Part shown: positions 24,033 through 31,694 of the stretch, piece after piece | Position numbering within the stretch: the stretch's first letter is position 1 | Layout of the letters: every line of letters starts with the position of its first letter | NCBI RefSeq assembly: GCF_006716085.1 | Contig: NZ_VFON01000002.1 | Span: forward strand, 395,808-459,807 | Origin: Leucobacter komagatae | GTDB lineage: Bacteria; Actinomycetota; Actinomycetes; Actinomycetales; Microbacteriaceae | DNA length: 64,000 nt | Reading direction: 5' to 3' | Program-made: the position numbers and the translations under genes | The notes under the pieces: model-generated | What the model was told of the DNA's origin: nothing | The model's input: only the letters and a program-made list of their open reading frames with translations | The model's database searches: none

Positions 24033-24988
24033 GCGTGATCCTTTCGGTTGGCGCCGGCGACCGTGTGTTCGGCCGCCCGGGCGAGGTATGCGTTGTATTC
24101 ATCGAGGGCTTCGTCCTCCGCGCGCTGCCGGTGGCGCGCCCCGCGCATGTCGCTGCGCCGCCATTTCGACAGGGTCACGATGAGCACGATGATGAGCGGC
24201 AGCTGGCCGTACGTCCAGACGAGGCTGCCGCTGAGCGACTGGTCGAGCGCGCGGCTCACCGCCCACCCCTCGGGCTCCTCCGAGTACCAGCTCAGCAGCC
24301 CGCTCGCGCTTCTCAGCAGTACGAGGCCGAAGAGCGCGTGCACCTGCAATTCGAGAAACGCGCCCGCGAGCCGCACCCCGAACGACGGTTTCCGGGGCAG
24401 CGGGTCGAGCGCCCAGAGCGGCGCACCGCCGATCACGCCGAACACGAGCAGCAGCGCGAGCAGCGTCTGGTGCCCGCCGGGAACCGCCATGATCCAGCTG
24501 ATCGCGTCGGTGAAGAACAGGCCGGGGAGAGCGATGACCGCGACGAGGATCGCGACGATCGGATGAAGCAGGATCCGGGCCGCGCGGGAGCGCTGCGCCG
24601 CGATCGCGGCTCGCAGTATCGGGATCCCGAGCCCGCGGTGCGGGGTCGCGCGCAGCAGCAGTTTTCCGGGCGACCCCATGAGCAAGAGCGGGGGCGCCGC
24701 GACGAGCATCGTGATCACCTGAAAGATGAGCGCGGTGATGAGGTCGCCTGCGTAGGCGTTGACGGCGAGCCCCGTCGCGGCAAACCAGGCGAGGCTGCCG
24801 AGCACGAACGAAATCGTGCCGAGTACGCTCCACCGCCGGCCCCTCACCCAGAGGGAGGCGGCACCGGCGAGATAGGCGACGAGGCAGCCGAGCGCGAGCC
24901 AGCCGAGCGGCGGAATGCGCGACGCGTCGACGGTAAACAAGTCTGTGAGCTCGAGCGTGCGCGCGGCAGCGTATTGGGTGAGGTTCAC
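24029..24988 (-). CDS. ctaG: cytochrome c oxidase assembly protein (CtaG/caa3 family)
   Basis: This is 319 residues from a GTG at 24988 with GAAAGG upstream. Seven or so transmembrane helices are present, with HMAP-type motifs in LITALIFQVITMLVAAPPLLLMGSP, HPIVAILV, and GGAPLWALDPLPRKPSF. CtaG-like proteins help insert copper into cytochrome c oxidase. It is coupled to the DsbA-like gene. Confidence 0.83.
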   Translation of the reverse strand: MNLTQYAAARTLELTDLFTVDASRIPPLGWLALGCLVAYLAGAASLWVRGRRWSVLGTISFVLGSLAWFAATGLAVNAYAGDLITALIFQVITMLVAAPPLLLMGSPGKLLLRATPHRGLGIPILRAAIAAQRSRAARILLHPIVAILVAVIALPGLFFTDAISWIMAVPGGHQTLLALLLVFGVIGGAPLWALDPLPRKPSFGVRLAGAFLELQVHALFGLVLLRSASGLLSWYSEEPEGWAVSRALDQSLSGSLVWTYGQLPLIIVLIVTLSKWRRSDMRGARHRQRAEDEALDEYNAYLARAAEHTVAGANRKDHA

Positions 24989-25093
24989 GTGGCGAGACGC
25001 CTTTCTCAGTGAGTGCGGAGAGCCGCGGTCGGAGAGGGGCGACGCGTTGGCGGAAGCCGGGTGCCGGGTCTACCGCCGTGATGGCTCGGGATC

Positions 25094-25118
25094 GCGGGGG
25101 CGCGCGTCACGCCCCCGC
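25094..25118. terminator. hairpin downstream of the small membrane protein gene
   Basis: GCGGGGGCG and CGCCCCCGC form a nine-base-pair perfect stem with a seven-base loop, between the stop at 25135 and ctaG. No U-tract follows. Confidence 0.55.
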
Positions 25119-25134
25119 TCGTCGAGCGGGTGAC

Positions 25135-25575
25135 TCAGGTTCGGCTGACGGAGAGCAGCAGAGTGAGCGGGAAGGCGCCCCCGCGCGGCGCATCGGGCCT
25201 CGGGGTGAGCCAGCGCGGCAGGCTGCGCCGCAGCGGCGCCCAGCCCAGCGTGCCGCGGACCGCGAGAAGCGCGATCGACGCGACGAGCACGAGCACGCAC
25301 ACCGCGCCGAACCCGAGCGCCTGGTCACCGCTACTCCCCGGCTCGCCGCGAAACGCGATGACGGTCTCCGTCACCGTCGCGGCGACAGCGGCCGATGCAG
25401 CGACGCTCGGCTCGGCATGCTGCTGGGCGGCGGAATTCACGGCGACGGGCGGAGCCGCGTCGGCTCCGTGGACGTGCGGGCCGAGAATGGACAGCGCGAG
25501 AAACGCGACGAATGCGAAGAGGAACAGCAGGCCGCGCGCCGACACCGGCGCAACGCTCGCCTCACCAGTTCGCAT
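25135..25575 (-). CDS. hypothetical two-helix membrane protein next to ctaG
   Basis: This is 146 residues and was not recognised. A first hydrophobic segment (about residues 14-33) ends in GPHVHG, followed by an Ala/Val-rich, His-containing extracytoplasmic stretch. A second helix lies near residues 88-108, and then a basic Pro/Arg-rich tail. The length and the histidines near the first helix are reminiscent of small metal-related membrane proteins, but that is speculation. It lies upstream of and in the same direction as ctaG, separated by a hairpin. Confidence 0.6.
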   Translation of the reverse strand: MRTGEASVAPVSARGLLFLFAFVAFLALSILGPHVHGADAAPPVAVNSAAQQHAEPSVAASAAVAATVTETVIAFRGEPGSSGDQALGFGAVCVLVLVASIALLAVRGTLGWAPLRRSLPRWLTPRPDAPRGGAFPLTLLLSVSRT

Positions 25576-25653
25576 CGCTCACTCACCGCCTCACAGTCAC
25601 GTTCACGCTAGCAGCGCCTCAATGAGTGCGGGCTGAGACGCCCCCAACGCACG

Positions 25654-25671
25654 GGGCCGCTAGCGCGGCCC
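25654..25671. terminator. hairpin overlapping the HxlR stop codon
   Basis: GGGCCGC-TAGC-GCGGCCC is a seven-base-pair stem with a four-base loop spanning the end of the HxlR gene. Confidence 0.45.
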
Positions 25672-26157
25672 AGCCTGCCGCAACCAGTCGAGGTTGACCC
25701 TGACGGCAATGTCTTCTGGCGCGATCTCCTCCCCAGCGGGCGTTCGCGCCGCGACCGTGACCGGCTCACCGGTCTCGCCGTCGACGAGCGCGAGCGGCCC
25801 GCCGGCTGCCTGCAGATGCTTGTTGCCCCACTGCATGAGGGCGAACACCGCGGGGAAGAGGTCGCGCCCCATCTGAGTGAGCAGGTACTCGTTCCGCGTG
25901 CGCTGCCCCGGTTCACGGTACGGGCGCTTCTCAAGCACTCCGACCTCGACGAGCTGCTTGAGGCGTGCCGCGGCAACCGCGTCGGTCACGCCGGCTCGCG
26001 CCGCGAAGTCGTCGAACCTGGTGGTGCCGTAGAACGCCTCGCGCAAGAGCACCATGGCGGTGCGGGAGCCAACCGCCTCCATCGCCTTTCCGATCGAGCA
26101 CTCCTCTGTGCTCCACGAGGATCGATCGGCGAGCGGGCCTGAGAGCTTCACGGACAT
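25660..26157 (-). CDS. HxlR-family transcriptional regulator
   Basis: This is 165 residues. The HxlR winged helix has CSIGKAMEAVGSRTAMVLLREAFYGTTRFDDFAARAGV, ARLKQLVEVGVLEKRPY and YLLTQMGRDLFPAVFALMQWGNKH. A Cys is present near residue 20, and redox or aldehyde sensing through such a Cys is known for some members. It is divergent from a thioesterase and the TTGTGGAAACAA element between them is a candidate operator. Confidence 0.87.
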   Translation of the reverse strand: MSVKLSGPLADRSSWSTEECSIGKAMEAVGSRTAMVLLREAFYGTTRFDDFAARAGVTDAVAAARLKQLVEVGVLEKRPYREPGQRTRNEYLLTQMGRDLFPAVFALMQWGNKHLQAAGGPLALVDGETGEPVTVAARTPAGEEIAPEDIAVRVNLDWLRQAGPR

Positions 26158-26178
26158 GCACCAATTCTACCGCCTGGC

Positions 26179-26208
26179 TTGTGGAAACAATAGTCAGCAT
26201 CGTACCCT
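26179..26208 (+). promoter_or_regulatory. leaderless promoter for the thioesterase gene, with HxlR site
   Basis: TTGTGG (26179-26184)-N18-TACCCT (26203-26208) places the transcription start at or next to the ATG at 26215, and no ribosome-binding site is present. The -35 lies in the inverted repeat TTGT-GGAA-ACAA (26179-26190), a likely HxlR operator. Confidence 0.45.
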
Positions 26209-26214
26209 CTAGCT

Positions 26215-27072
26215 ATGGACACACATAGCCAGCTCACCGCCGCTCCCCCGCGCGCAGCCATCGACGACTTCCTCACCGCCCCACCGTTCGAGACGCGCGA
26301 GGCCCCGCGCGAGCTGTGGGGTTTCGGGGGCCTGCACGGCGGTCTTGCCGTCGGGGCGATGGTCGCCGCGATGCGGGAGACGGGCGCCGAAGGCTCCCTC
26401 CGCAGCGTCTCGGGCAGGCTCCACCGCGCGGTTCGTGAGCCCTTCGCGATCGACGTCACCGCCGACGCCGAGACCCGCAGCACCGCCTCCCTGAGCGCAA
26501 AGCTGCGCCCGGTGGCGACTGAGGGCCCGGAGGGCCCGGGATCCTCATCCCCCACCGCTCCCCTCGCGAGCGCCACAGCCCTCTTCGGCAGCGACGCCCC
26601 CACCGCTTCCCCGGTGCTGCGGCCCGCCGCCCCTGCCGTGCCACCCTGGCACGAAGGCGGCCTCTTCAACCCGCCGCCGTCGTTTGTGCCCGTCGCCGAG
26701 TTCTACGAACTGCGCGTCACCGGAACGAACCGGCCGTTCGCGGGCGGCACCGACCCGGGCCTCACCGCGTGGGTGCGCCTGACCGCGGACGACCTGCCAC
26801 CCGACGACCTTCGCCTGCTCTTCCTGGTCGACGCGCTCGCGCCGTCGTACGCGGCGATTCTGCCTGCGCCGCAGCCGATCCCGACGGTCGAGCTCTCCGT
26901 CCACTTCGCGGGAGGGCGGGCGGTCTCGCCGTGGGTGCTGATCGAGGCCCGAACCCCGATCGCGACAGCCGGCGGCTGGATCACGGAAACCATCAACGTG
27001 TGGGGCGAAGACCTCACCCACCTCGCGGAGGCCCGCCAGCTCAGGCTAGTGCGCCCGGCACAAGCATCGTAG
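26215..27072 (+). CDS. TesB-like acyl-CoA thioesterase family protein
   Basis: This is 285 residues with a double-hotdog layout. The first hotdog begins WGFGGLHGGLAVGAMVAAM (central helix), then SVSGRLHRAVREPFAIDV. A Pro/Ala/Ser-rich insertion joins it to the second hotdog, with AWVRLTADDLPPDDLRLLFLVDALAPS and ending VELSVHFAGGRAVSPWVLIEAR and WGEDL. It would hydrolyse acyl-CoA esters. It is followed 34 bases later by a thiolase, suggesting a fatty-acyl degradation pair under HxlR control. Confidence 0.8.
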   Translation: MDTHSQLTAAPPRAAIDDFLTAPPFETREAPRELWGFGGLHGGLAVGAMVAAMRETGAEGSLRSVSGRLHRAVREPFAIDVTADAETRSTASLSAKLRPVATEGPEGPGSSSPTAPLASATALFGSDAPTASPVLRPAAPAVPPWHEGGLFNPPPSFVPVAEFYELRVTGTNRPFAGGTDPGLTAWVRLTADDLPPDDLRLLFLVDALAPSYAAILPAPQPIPTVELSVHFAGGRAVSPWVLIEARTPIATAGGWITETINVWGEDLTHLAEARQLRLVRPAQAS

Positions 27073-27106
27073 GCTCAACCCAGATAGGCACATGAGAGGA
27101 CAGCAC

Positions 27107-28276
27107 ATGAGAGACGCAGTCATTGTTGAAGCAGTACGCACCCCGGTGGGTAAGGGGCGCCCGGGCGGCGCGCTCGCCGACGTCCACCCCGTTGACCTCC
27201 TCGCGCACTCGCTCAGGGAGCTCATCGAACGTACGGGCGTCGACCCCGCCCTCATCGACGATGTGATCGGCGGCGTGGTCAGCCAGGTCGGCGAGCAGGG
27301 CGGCAACATCACCCGCCGGGCGACGCTCGCCGCGGGCTTCCCCGACTCGGTTCCCGCCACCTCGATCGACAGGCAGTGCGGCAGCAGCCAACAGGCCGTG
27401 CACTTCGCAGCCCAGGGAGTCATCTCGGGTGCGTACGACATCGCGATCGCCGCGGGCGTCGAATCAATGAGCCGGGTGCCGATGGGCGCCTCCGTCGCGG
27501 GTGCGGCCGATATTGATGGCGTCGCCCTCGCCGAGCGATACCCCGAAGGCCTCATCGACCAGGGCTACTCAGCCGAGCTCATCGCCGCGCGCTGGGGCAT
27601 CACCCGCGAGCAGATGGATGGCTTCGCGATCAGCTCGCACGACAAGGCCGACGCGGCCACGCGCGCGGGCGCCTTCGACGCCGAGCTCGCGCCGCTCGCG
27701 GGCCTCACCCACGACGAGGGCATCCGAACCGGCAGCACCCTCGAGAAGCTCGCAACGCTGCAGCCGGCGTTTTACAACGAGCGGATGGCCGAGCGCTTCC
27801 CACAGATCGGCTGGAACGTCACCGCGGCGTCGGCGAGCCAGATCAGCGACGGCAGCGCCGCGATCATGGTGATGACGAGCGACATGGCGGCGAAGCTCGG
27901 GCTCACGCCGCTCGCCCGCGTGCACAGCTTCGCCGTGGCCGGCGCCGACCCGCTGTACATGCTCACCGCGGTGATGCCGGCGACCGAGAAGGTGCTCGCG
28001 CGCGCGGGCCTCTCGATCTCCGACATCGACAACTTCGAGGTGAGCGAGGCCTTCGCGCCCGTCGTGCTCGCGTGGGCGAAGGAGACCGGCGCCGACCTGT
28101 CACGCGTGAATGTGCGCGGCGGCGCGATCGCGCTCGGCCACCCGCTCGGCGCAAGCGGCGCACGCCTCATGACCACGCTCGTGCACACGCTCAAGGACAC
28201 GGGCGGGCGCTACGGGCTGCAGACCATGTGCGAGGGCGGCGGTATGGCGAACGCCACGATCCTCGAACGTCTGTAG
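27107..28276 (+). CDS. thiolase (acetyl-CoA acetyltransferase)
   Basis: This is 389 residues from the ATG at 27107, with GAGAGGA six bases upstream; the ATG at 27092 lacks a site. The acyl-enzyme Cys is in DRQCGSSQQAVHFA, the active-site His in ALGHPLGASGARL and the second Cys in MCEGGGMANA. It either condenses two acetyl-CoA or, more likely next to a thioesterase, cleaves 3-ketoacyl-CoA. It is convergent with the ABC locus. Confidence 0.92.
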   Translation: MRDAVIVEAVRTPVGKGRPGGALADVHPVDLLAHSLRELIERTGVDPALIDDVIGGVVSQVGEQGGNITRRATLAAGFPDSVPATSIDRQCGSSQQAVHFAAQGVISGAYDIAIAAGVESMSRVPMGASVAGAADIDGVALAERYPEGLIDQGYSAELIAARWGITREQMDGFAISSHDKADAATRAGAFDAELAPLAGLTHDEGIRTGSTLEKLATLQPAFYNERMAERFPQIGWNVTAASASQISDGSAAIMVMTSDMAAKLGLTPLARVHSFAVAGADPLYMLTAVMPATEKVLARAGLSISDIDNFEVSEAFAPVVLAWAKETGADLSRVNVRGGAIALGHPLGASGARLMTTLVHTLKDTGGRYGLQTMCEGGGMANATILERL

Positions 28277-28281
28277 CGCGC

Positions 28282-30045
28282 TCACCGTCGCCCGTCGGCC
28301 CCCGCCGCCCACGCCCGCCACAGGCGAGCATACGCTCCCCCTGACTCGCGAAGCGCGGCGGGGGCTCCGTCTTCGACAATGCGGCCGCCGTCGAGTACGA
28401 GCACCCGGTCGCACCGCTCCGCCTGCGAAAGCCGGTGAGCGACGATGAGCACTGTCCGCCCTACGCAGGCGGCACGCACGAGGTCATCCAGCTCTCCGGC
28501 CCGCACAGCGTCAACGGCGGCGGTCGCCTCATCAAATACCAAGACGGGCGCCCCCGCGAGCAATGCCCGCCCAAGCGCCAGGCGCTGAGCGAGACCATCA
28601 GCGATGCCCTCATCAGGCACGACGTTGGTGTCGCCGCAGCCGACTCGCTCAGCAACGGCCCGAAGCTCCTCGTCAGGTGCCGACGCACGCGCAAGCCGGA
28701 GGTTGGCCCCCACAGTCTGAGCAAAGACGTACGGCTGCTGATCCACGATCGCAACAGCCCCGGCCGCCGCGTCTCCGCGGAGGGTCAATGGGTCGAACCC
28801 GTGGACTCGCACGCTGCCTGACGCGGGGGCCAGCTGCCCGGCGAGCACGCGTGCGAGGGTCGTCTTCCCCGCCCCTGAAGCTCCGACGACGGCAACAACC
28901 TGCCCGGGCTTGATCGCGACTGAAACGTCTCGCAGCGCTGTCACGTCACCCAGTTGAACCGACACGGAGGCGAGCTCTACAGCGCATTCGGCTGTTGTCG
29001 CGGGCGATGGCCTGAAGGCGTGCCCGTCTGCTCGGCGAGGGAGGGAACCGGTCGCGGGCGCAGACCGCGCCCCCGCGTCGACGAGGCCAACAATCCGGCG
29101 CAGGGCGGCGCCCGCCGCAAGGAGGTCGTCGGCGATGAGCAACAAACCGCTCATAGGGGCAAACAGGGCAAGCATCACGAGCATCGCCGTTGTGGCCTCG
29201 CCGAGAGTCACGACCCCGGAGCGGGTCAGCGCGAACCCGAGGAACAGCAGCCCGACGGTCCCCAGCATCTCGGCAAGGCCAAGCCGCAGAAAAAACCTGC
29301 TCTGCACGACGCGGATAGACAGTGCGGCACGCACCACTGCCCACGACCGGCGAGTAAACATCGCCGCGGCTTGCTGCTCCGATCCGTAGGCGCGAATCGC
29401 CTCACGCGCGTGTAAAGCTTCAAACAACCCCGAAGACCGTCGCGCGACAACCGCGCGCTCGACATCGTAAAGCCGCGGCGCGCGCCGCAGATACCTTCTG
29501 ACGGCGAACCAGTACACGGGGGCGGTCAGGCCGACTACGAGCACAAATGCCGGATGGATGGCGACAAGACCAGCGAGTGACGCCGCGACCGCGGCAGCCG
29601 AGCTCGCGAGTTGAGGGATCGGCCCGGCCACGGCCTCCCGGAGCGCTTCGATGTCGTCGCTACCGCGAGACGCGAGCTCGCCCGCAGAAATGCCATCGGC
29701 CGTTTCCGCGGAGAGGTCGAGTGCGGCCACAAGCGCGCACTGCCGAACGCGTGTGAGCACGGATTCGAGCAGAAATGTGAGCAGAATGGCAGCCGTGGTT
29801 GCGAGCGCGGCTGCAATGATTAAGCCACCCATCGCGATCGCACCAAATGTCAACACTGCCGAGCCGTCCCCCTCCCCTGCGGCATCGACAATGCCACCAA
29901 GCGCAAACGGCAGGGCAAGGGCCGAGATTTCCGCGAGCGAAAACAGGAGGAGGGCAAGGACCAGGCGACGGCTACCGGGGCGCAGGAGAGTAAGCAACCA
30001 CCGGCGCGCACGCCCCGAGGTCGATGGGGGCAACGCTGGCGTCAT
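28282..30045 (-). CDS. ABC exporter-fold half-transporter with intact Walker motifs (IrtB-like partner)
   Basis: This is 587 residues: a six-helix membrane domain (to about residue 310) and a nucleotide-binding domain. Walker A GASGAGKTT starts at residue 388, Walker B is VLVFDEATAAVD and the H-loop VAHRLS. The signature LSGGQ is degenerate (IADGLAQRLALGRAL). It overlaps its partner by ATGA. In the heterodimer it supplies the Walker side of the one complete ATP site. The siderophore-reductase context suggests a type IV fold importer of ferric siderophore like IrtAB/YbtPQ; CydDC-like export is the alternative. Confidence 0.8.
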   Translation of the reverse strand: MTPALPPSTSGRARRWLLTLLRPGSRRLVLALLLFSLAEISALALPFALGGIVDAAGEGDGSAVLTFGAIAMGGLIIAAALATTAAILLTFLLESVLTRVRQCALVAALDLSAETADGISAGELASRGSDDIEALREAVAGPIPQLASSAAAVAASLAGLVAIHPAFVLVVGLTAPVYWFAVRRYLRRAPRLYDVERAVVARRSSGLFEALHAREAIRAYGSEQQAAAMFTRRSWAVVRAALSIRVVQSRFFLRLGLAEMLGTVGLLFLGFALTRSGVVTLGEATTAMLVMLALFAPMSGLLLIADDLLAAGAALRRIVGLVDAGARSAPATGSLPRRADGHAFRPSPATTAECAVELASVSVQLGDVTALRDVSVAIKPGQVVAVVGASGAGKTTLARVLAGQLAPASGSVRVHGFDPLTLRGDAAAGAVAIVDQQPYVFAQTVGANLRLARASAPDEELRAVAERVGCGDTNVVPDEGIADGLAQRLALGRALLAGAPVLVFDEATAAVDAVRAGELDDLVRAACVGRTVLIVAHRLSQAERCDRVLVLDGGRIVEDGAPAALRESGGAYARLWRAWAAGADGRR

Positions 30046-31694
30046 CTCAGGGCCTGCCTGTAGTCGGAGTTCTCGAGCAACTCATGGTGTCGACCAGATC
30101 GCGCTGCGCCACCCCACAGGTGGTGCACTCTGTCGGTCACCGCGAGTAACGCGGGGGCGGTCGTCACAACCAGCACGGCTCGCCCGGCAACGGCAGCTCG
30201 CAGTTTGGCCGCAATGCTCTGCTCGGTCACCGGGTCAAGCGCCGAGGTCGGTTCATGCAGCACAAGCACGGGCGCCGACGACGAGTAGGCGTGCGCCAGC
30301 GCAGCCCGTTGCAGTTCACCACCCGAGTGCGGGGTTCGCACCGAATGCGCGGCCCGTCGCTCGCTCTGCCCAGGCGCCGGCAATGCCGCCCCCGCGGTGT
30401 GCTTCGGTGCGACGAGCAGGTGCGCGCTGAGCGCGTCGGAGTCGAGACGTGAGGCGTCGGACCCGCCGAGCATGACCTTCCCAGCATCCTCAACCCCACA
30501 GCGCCGCAGCCCCGCGACAAGTTCGTGTGCGCGAGCGCTGTCCGTGACGACACCGACGACTTCGCCAGCCTGCACTTCGAACGACAGCATCGCTCGCGAC
30601 GAATCGCTCCTCTCATCGGTCGACCAGCGCAGCGCGAGCGCAGGCGGCTCGCCTTCTGGCTCGAACTCAGACGTGCAAAGCTCCGCCCCGGTGGCCCGCG
30701 GCTCTGGCCGCGCTGGCTGCTCGGCAGACAGCGCGAGAACGCGCGTCGCCGATGCAAGCGCGGCGAGCCACACTGCCGCGAGGTTGATGGCGATTGCTTC
30801 AAGTGGGCCAATAACCAGCTGCACAAGCCCAACGACGATGACGAGCTGCCCCACGGAGATCGTGCCGGCCAGCGCGAGAAACGCTGCGGTGACAGCCACA
30901 CCGACGACGAACACTGCGGATAGCGCCCGCGAGACGCCAACGAAACGCTGCTCGGCCGCCCGTGCCCGCTTCGTCGCAACGAGCGCGCGCTCATTTGCTG
31001 TGCTGTGAATCCCGACAGCCCAGGCACGGGCGCCAAAGCCTCGCAGCGTGTCGACGCCCGCGAGCGTGTCAGCGGCGACAGCGCTGACGCCCGCTATCGC
31101 TTCTTGCTCGACCGCTGTCCGCCTGAGGAAGGGCCGCCCAATGAACTCCATGGCGAGCACGAGCGCGAGCCCTCCGAGGAGCACGGCGCACCCGAGCGGC
31201 CACCAGATGAGGCCGAGCGCGATGGCTGCGTACGCGAGAGCAGTGACCTCCGCCACCGGGTACACGACGATGAGTACTGCGTGCGACAGTCTGGTCACAT
31301 CAGACCCCGTGATCGCGAGTAGCTCGCCAACGCTGCGCGGCTGATTCAGCCCGGTCGGCGAAAGCAGCCGCTCGACAAGAGCGCGACGCAGCTTGTGCTG
31401 CACGCTCTCCACGGCGCGGAGCCCGAGCCGCGAGCCAAATTGCTGCGCAACGACGAGAACCAGAAAGTCTGCGACGAGCAAGCACGCCCAGAACACAGTG
31501 CCCCGGAGATCGCCCGTGGCGATCCCTCTATCGATCGCGACCCCAAGCAGAACGGGGACAGTGAACTCTGCGACCTGCTGCACGGCCATGAGCGCTGCGG
31601 CGCCCGCAGCGACCCCTGGCGACGCAGCAATGGTCTGGAGCACAAGTTGCCTGGGGCTGCGCACGCCGCTGAGCGCGAGCGCGCCGCCCCTCAT
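30042..31694 (-). CDS. ABC exporter-fold half-transporter lacking Walker A (IrtA-like partner)
   Basis: This is 550 residues from the ATG at 31694, which overlaps the upstream stop as ATGA. The membrane domain is normal (AGVDTLRGFGARA, helix pairs). In the nucleotide-binding domain the Walker A loop is replaced by GVVTDSARAHELVAGL, with no GKS/T. Walker B is VLVLHEPTSALD (Asp to His) and the H-loop His is missing (VVTTAPALL). Only the signature, HSGGELQRAALAHA, is good. This is the mirror image of the partner's defects, so the pair forms a single functional ATP site. Confidence 0.8.
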   Translation of the reverse strand: MRGGALALSGVRSPRQLVLQTIAASPGVAAGAAALMAVQQVAEFTVPVLLGVAIDRGIATGDLRGTVFWACLLVADFLVLVVAQQFGSRLGLRAVESVQHKLRRALVERLLSPTGLNQPRSVGELLAITGSDVTRLSHAVLIVVYPVAEVTALAYAAIALGLIWWPLGCAVLLGGLALVLAMEFIGRPFLRRTAVEQEAIAGVSAVAADTLAGVDTLRGFGARAWAVGIHSTANERALVATKRARAAEQRFVGVSRALSAVFVVGVAVTAAFLALAGTISVGQLVIVVGLVQLVIGPLEAIAINLAAVWLAALASATRVLALSAEQPARPEPRATGAELCTSEFEPEGEPPALALRWSTDERSDSSRAMLSFEVQAGEVVGVVTDSARAHELVAGLRRCGVEDAGKVMLGGSDASRLDSDALSAHLLVAPKHTAGAALPAPGQSERRAAHSVRTPHSGGELQRAALAHAYSSSAPVLVLHEPTSALDPVTEQSIAAKLRAAVAGRAVLVVTTAPALLAVTDRVHHLWGGAARSGRHHELLENSDYRQALR

